Part shown: piece by piece, positions 59,318 through 64,000 of the stretch | Layout of the letters: each line of letters opens with the position of its first letter | Numbering within the stretch: the stretch's first letter is position 1 | NCBI GenBank assembly: GCA_022559845.1 | Contig: CM040121.1 | Span: 343,144,243 to 343,208,242 of the forward strand | Direction of reading: 5' to 3' | DNA length: 64,000 nucleotides | Origin: Amorphophallus konjac | Taxonomy: Eukaryota > Streptophyta > Magnoliopsida > Alismatales > Araceae | The notes under the pieces: generated by a model | What the model saw: only the letters and a program-made list of their open reading frames with translations | Database searches by the model: none | Told to the model about the DNA's origin: nothing | Program-made: the position numbers and the translations under genes

Positions 59318-60672
59318 TTTTTCATCTCCTTCTGTCCCTCTATTCAAAAAGTTTTCTTCCCCAAAGTTGTTCCTCTTTGAACTATCTACAATTTCTTCTT
59401 CTACGCCGTTGGTGAGCTATTCACATTTTTCCGACGTGTTATGTTGTTCAGAATTCTTTCTCTCTCTTCTAGCCCCATTTTCTCCCTCTTGCATTCATTT
59501 TCTCAACTTACTTTCTTCATACAAGTTGTTCCTCTCTCAGTTATCTACAATTTCTTCTTCTATTACTTTCGCTAGTTCTGCCATATTTGAGAGATACGCT
59601 TCAATTACCAAAGTCATGCGTAGTCTGCCCAGAATTTTCCTTCATCGGTGTGAAGGTCTAGTGTAAGTGCGTCACAGTACATGTAGCGGTCTATCGTAAG
59701 ACCGTCAGAGCACATGTGACGGTCTAGCATAGGTGCGTTACACCCAAACTTGCCCGAAATCACCCCGTTCGACCCCTAGAGCGTGGCGGTCCTACCCTAG
59801 ACCGTCAGAGCATATGTGGCGGTCCTACGATAGACCATTACACACAGCTGAGAGTCCAATTTATGCTAGACTCTGCCCCGAAAACTGCGCGGTGAACCTA
59901 TCTTGCAGAGCCCATAACTTCTTCAATTCTTATCCAAATCGATCCCCATTTTTTCTTACTTCTAGCCCTTTGTATTATCTTGAATTTGGTTCATAGAAAT
60001 CAAATTTTCATTGGCTATATCTCTCGGGATCTGGGTCGCAAGATCAGGATTTAAGCATCCTGGTACAACTCAAACTCTACAGATTAAGCTCTGGGGCTCC
60101 CTTCCAAGAGCCATATCTTCTAGAATCCTCCTCCGAATTGATCTCTGTTTGTTCCTATCTCTTATCCTTAGTATTATCTCGAGTTTGATCAAGAGAACTT
60201 GATTTGTCTTGGACTATATCTCCAGGAATCGTGATTAGAAGATGGGGCTTTCTTGTAACCTCTATATAAACTGCCCAGTTCGCAGTTGCAAAGGGGGGCT
60301 CTTTCTTGGTTCGGGGCGAAGCCATGCTGCAAATCTAACTCACAACTTTAACCCTAGCTTGAAGAGGGAAGTATTAGCTTTCCATTCTATCCTTTTGGGC
60401 TTGATTTTATGATCTATATCTTTAGTTCTCTTCCTCTTAAAATCACAAATCATCATAGTTTCCTGCACTTTTCTGCTATACATGCACTTTTACATGTTTT
60501 GCATCGATGATTTCTCTCTATTCTATCAATCAAATCTTGTGATTTCAAATCTCATGCATGCACAATACACACACCTATTATTTTCACCCTTTCACAGGGG
60601 TTAAAAACCTCCCCCCGGAGAGCATGAATACAACGTGAGGCCCTCTTCCTCTAGCCGGCTGGAGGGAGAGGA
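59318..60672 (+). mobile_element. Family X LTR fragment (c), intron-less
   Basis: Collinear with LTR (a) from about 43450 to 44940: TCTCCTTCTGTCCCTCTATTC, the dyad cluster at 59655-59850, TATATAAA at 60263-60270, the GTTCGCAGTTGC block and the C-rich block. CCTCCCCCCG is then joined directly to GAGAGCATGAATAC at 60617/60618, whereas copies (a), (b) and (e) have 102-105 bp of intron at that point. It lacks both LTR ends and is followed head-on by inverted fragment (d). Confidence 0.85.
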
Positions 60673-62061
60673 ATCAAGCCCAAAAGGATGGAATTAAAAG
60701 CTAATACTTTCCTCTTCAAGCCAAGGTTGAAGTTGTGAGTTGGAATTGCAGCATGGCTTCACCCCGAACCAAGAAAGAGCCCCCCCGTCGCGACTGTGAA
60801 CTGGGCAGTTTTTATAGAGTTTTGTAAGAAAGCCCCATCTTCTTATCACGATTCCCGGAGATATAGTCCAAGATAAATCAAGTTCTCTAGATCAAACTCG
60901 AGATAATACTGAGGATAAGAGATAGAAACAAACGAGGATCAATTCGGAGGAGGATTCTAGAAGATATGGCTCTTGGAAGGTATCCCCGTCGTACTGGAAA
61001 ATAGAGTTTTAGTTGTACCAGGATACTTAAATCCTGATCTTGTGACCTAGATCCCGAGAGATATAGCCAATGAAAATTTGATTTCTATAAACAAAATTTA
61101 AGATAATACAAAGGGCTAGAAGTAGGAAAAAATGGGGATCAATTTGGATAAGAATTGAAGAAGTTATGGGCTCTGCAAGATAGGTCCGTCGCACAGTTTT
61201 CGGGCCAGAGTCCAGCACGAATTGGACTCTCAGTTGTGTGTAATGATCTATCGTAGGACCGTCAGAGTCATGTAACGACCTAGGGCAAGTCCGTCACACT
61301 CTTGGGGTCGAACATGACGATTTCAGACAAGTTTGACTGTGACGGTCTAGTATAGGACCACACAGTGCTCTGACGCTTCTATACTAGACCGTCACATGTG
61401 CTCTGACGCACCTACACTAGACCTTCACACCGACGAAGGAAAATTCTGGATAGACTACGCCCGACTTTGGAAGTTGAAGCGTATCTCTCAAACGCGGCAG
61501 AACTATCGAAAGTGGTAGAATAAGAAATTGTAGATAACGGAAGGAGGAACAACTTTTATGAAGAAAGTAAGATGATAAAATGATCAGAAGAGGGAGAAAA
61601 TGGGGCTAGAATAGAGAGGAAAATTCTGGGACATAGGTGAACAGCATAACACGCCAGAAAAATGTAAATAGCTCACAAACGGGGCAGAACTGGGCAACAG
61701 CGTAGAAGATAAAATTGTAGATCTTTGAAAGAGGAACAACTTTGGTGAAGACAACGTTTTGAATAAGGGGACAGAAAGAGATAAAAAAGGACCACTTTCA
61801 GGACTGCGCAGTGAGAGAGAGCCGATTACTTGAGGGAAGCTGGCCTAAATGGGCCGTAAGTTGACTTGGAAGCTGGAATTTGATAAGATAAGCTCCAGGG
61901 CTCTAGGAAATTATGATCTCCAAGACTTAAATAATATGGAATGGTAAAAATGGGCTCGAAATCTATCCAAGGAAGGCTCCAAAATAATGACTAATTCGGG
62001 ACATCAAAAATGATGAATAAGAGAAATGACGTAACTTGCGGGCTAAAAACGGGTGTCAACA
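60673..62061 (-). mobile_element. Family X 3' LTR fragment (d), start intact
   Basis: On the minus strand it starts TGTTGACACCCGTTTTTAGC at 62061 and matches LTR (a) to about position 44570, including the dyad cluster (61240-61435) and TATA box (60816-60809). It is cut before the intron. Just outside its start lies a purine-rich AAGAAGGGGCATC, so it is the 3' LTR of a minus-strand element. With fragment (c) it forms a face-to-face inverted pair. Confidence 0.8.
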
Positions 62062-62075
62062 GATGCCCCTTCTTG
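62062..62075 (-). other. Polypurine tract next to X LTR (d)
   Basis: Read on the minus strand, GAAGGGGCATC lies directly before TGTTGACACCC. This is the expected plus-strand primer site for reverse transcription and sets the element orientation. Confidence 0.65.
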
Positions 62076-63505
62076 ATGTCCGCTTTGCAAGGGAACGACC
62101 GAAAGTGACACGGAGGCAAAATGGAAAGGAGATGGAGCGAGAGCGATAGCGACGTGAAATGGAGATGAAGCGGAGAGAACTGATAAGCGGGCATCAAGGC
62201 AAAAGACACCCGTTACAACCAACAAGCGACAGGAATTCTCCTGAAAACGCTGAACTAACCACAAGGAATGATTGACAAGGATGAGACATGTCTGGGGAAC
62301 TAACTAAGGGAGGAAAGGAAACATGACCAACCTCATCGGGGACACAATCCACGGACAATGAGTGGGTCGGTAGGAAACACAACATAGGAGCTGGAAAAGG
62401 AAAAGATTGAGATAAAATCCAGACAGGAATCACGCCGGCCAACTAGACCAAGCGACAAGATCAGAGAAATCATTCAAATTCATAGTGGAATGAGAAATCT
62501 CTTATCCAAGAGAGCTAAAGTGCAATTAACCATTGTTGAGGAGAAACTTTGAAAGGATCAGGAGACGTGAATGCTCAAAATGACATGATGCATACTGGGC
62601 TAAAATAAAGAAATCATTAAAACGAATGCAAAGAAAGATAAAATAGAAAGTACTCAAGGATACTATTGCTTGACTGAGCCAGGACGGGGTCAAGAGTCTT
62701 CTTGCAACCACGGCGTACGAGACAGAGTCTATTGTCCCCCACCCGACTCAACCGAGCGGCTTATCCAATGATTAACCGTATGCTCCTAGATCATCATCGT
62801 TTTTGTTAAAGGGGAACATCAGATCCCAGAACACACGGGAAACCAGCCGGTCCTTGAGAGGCTATAATAACGTATATATCATATAGTAATGCAACAATGA
62901 GCCGGGATAGAGAGCCATACCTGACTTACCTGCCAAGCGAAACGGTATTTTTTTGGATTTTATTTTTCAGATTTTTATGGATTTTCATCATAAGACACAA
63001 CCACATGACATGATGTGAACATAAATGAATATGAACGAGCATGACATGAACATAACATAATAAGAGAAATATGAACGAAAGATGACACAACATAACATAA
63101 CGAAGATGGATGAAACATAAATGGCAAGCATGCATGCGACTAAAGGCACAGTGAGACAAGACAACATGCACACGGTGGGACAGCACACGCGGTGGTATAA
63201 GGACATGGTGGGACAAAGACACGTGGGATGACAATACTACGGAAAGACATCACGTGCGACGAATGACACGGCGGGACAAAGACACATGTGATGAATAACA
63301 CGGCGGGACAAAAGATACGACCAACACGAGAGGACATAGACACATATGACAAGGACACATCGGGACAAAAGACATGGAGGACCATAGACATGATAACGAC
63401 AACAAACACATTCTTCAATCAAAGCCCAAGATCAGATGAAGCGTAACCGCCAGACAAGGACACGCCGTGGTTGCAAGAAGACTCTTGACCCTGTCTTGAC
63501 AACAT
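62076..63505 (-). repeat. Family X internal region upstream of the 3' LTR, minus strand
   Basis: Positions 62560-62990 match 45350-45800 in the same orientation, and 63300-63450 matches 55480-55600 inverted. From 62990 to 63400 there is a degenerate repeat of ACATGA/GACACG words with GGCGGGACAAAGACAC units. At 63171-63182 CACGGTGGGACA equals 12 bases of the primer site. No coding region is supported; the frames seen are by-products of the repeat. Confidence 0.7.
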
Positions 63506-64000
63506 ACTGCTGCATCCTTGGGCTAGTGATAGCTCCGCGCTGGGAGTCTAGTTCTTTCCCCGATCATTAAGGGTGACCTTTTAGCATGGGTTTTTCACAC
63601 ACTACACGGCGAGCCATAGCCGATCTCTCTGAGACACACCGTTGCTGCTTTGGCCATACTTTGGGTATGCACAAAGGTCGTTTTCTCTTCTCTGCTCGGC
63701 CAAGTGTAGGGGCAAGAGATTGATGGATAAGATGACCAACCTAGGTGCTCCCTAATATGAGAGAGGTCTCAAATAGGGGCAGTCTTGACCCCTCAAAAAA
63801 GTGAGCTTTCATGCTATATCTAGCCAATAAGGGCTGTCAAATGAAAATCATATATGAAAATCAAAACAAAATTACGAATCAAAGGCATGGCAAGAGTGAC
63901 AGTATAGTTCCCCGTAGGACGCCATGAGCCCAGTCGCATGTATGCCTGATAAATATGGGTCTCAAAATCTAAGACACAAAGCCTCGACGCAACAGGCTAT
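63506..64000 (+). repeat. Further plus-strand piece of the X 3' internal region
   Basis: From GCATCCTTGGGCTAGTGATAG at about 63512 it follows 54236-54740 collinearly (GCGCTGGGAGTCTAGTTC, CACGGCGAGCCATAG, CCTAATATGAGAGAGG). It runs off the window end. It joins the preceding minus-strand segment abruptly at about 63505, another orientation switch. Confidence 0.75.

Overview
The window looks like repeat-dense nuclear heterochromatin from a large seed-plant genome, most likely an angiosperm. It holds CACTA (En/Spm), Ty3/gypsy and Ty1/copia remains, plant-type U2 introns (GT...AG) and a long tandem satellite. There are no bacterial operons, Shine-Dalgarno sites, rRNA or tRNA genes. I could not support any intact host gene; nearly every base that can be explained is satellite or transposon. 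I do not name a species.

Layout. (1) 1-18495 is a satellite with a monomer of about 178-181 bp, with signs of a seven-monomer higher-order repeat of about 1.25 kb and islands of a second subfamily. (2) 18496-19560 is a related array with a unit of about 201 bp in two alternating types. (3) 19590-26215 is a decayed minus-strand CACTA transposon: a TNP2-type transposase pseudogene (25690 to 22010), then a Transposase_24-like second gene (21887 to 19625). An exon-intron unit of the second gene has been tandemly amplified. Two long hairpins lie upstream of TNP2. The 201-bp array starts directly after the last exon of the second gene. (4) 26216-37326 is mostly unrecognised sequence. It also holds a complete minus-strand LTR (30456-32805), an orphan CACTA terminus ending at 35106 and a copia gag scrap at 35137-35345.

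(5) 37327-43183 is the 5' part of a Ty3/gypsy element, called G1 here: LTR with TATA box, primer binding site and frameshifted gag. It is cut by the LTR of another family, called X here. (6) 43184-64000 is a heavily rearranged nest of family X. X has LTRs of about 2 kb that carry a spliceable intron of about 104 bp, a leader, and one long reading frame. That frame joins a Tat/Ogre-like gag with zinc knuckle in frame to a domain I do not recognise, followed by a basic and a Ser-rich tail. No protease, reverse transcriptase, RNase H or integrase is visible, so X looks non-autonomous. A solo LTR of another element sits in the X frame at 50684-53097 with a 5-bp target-site duplication. Further X pieces follow in alternating orientation and form large inverted repeats.

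The observations most worth a second look are: an LTR copy (59318-60672) lacking exactly the intron kept in three other copies; the gag-linked unknown domain of X; LTR/PBS ends joined to antisense 3' sequence; the in-phase exon amplification in the CACTA gene; and the direct continuity of the satellite with the CACTA 3' end.
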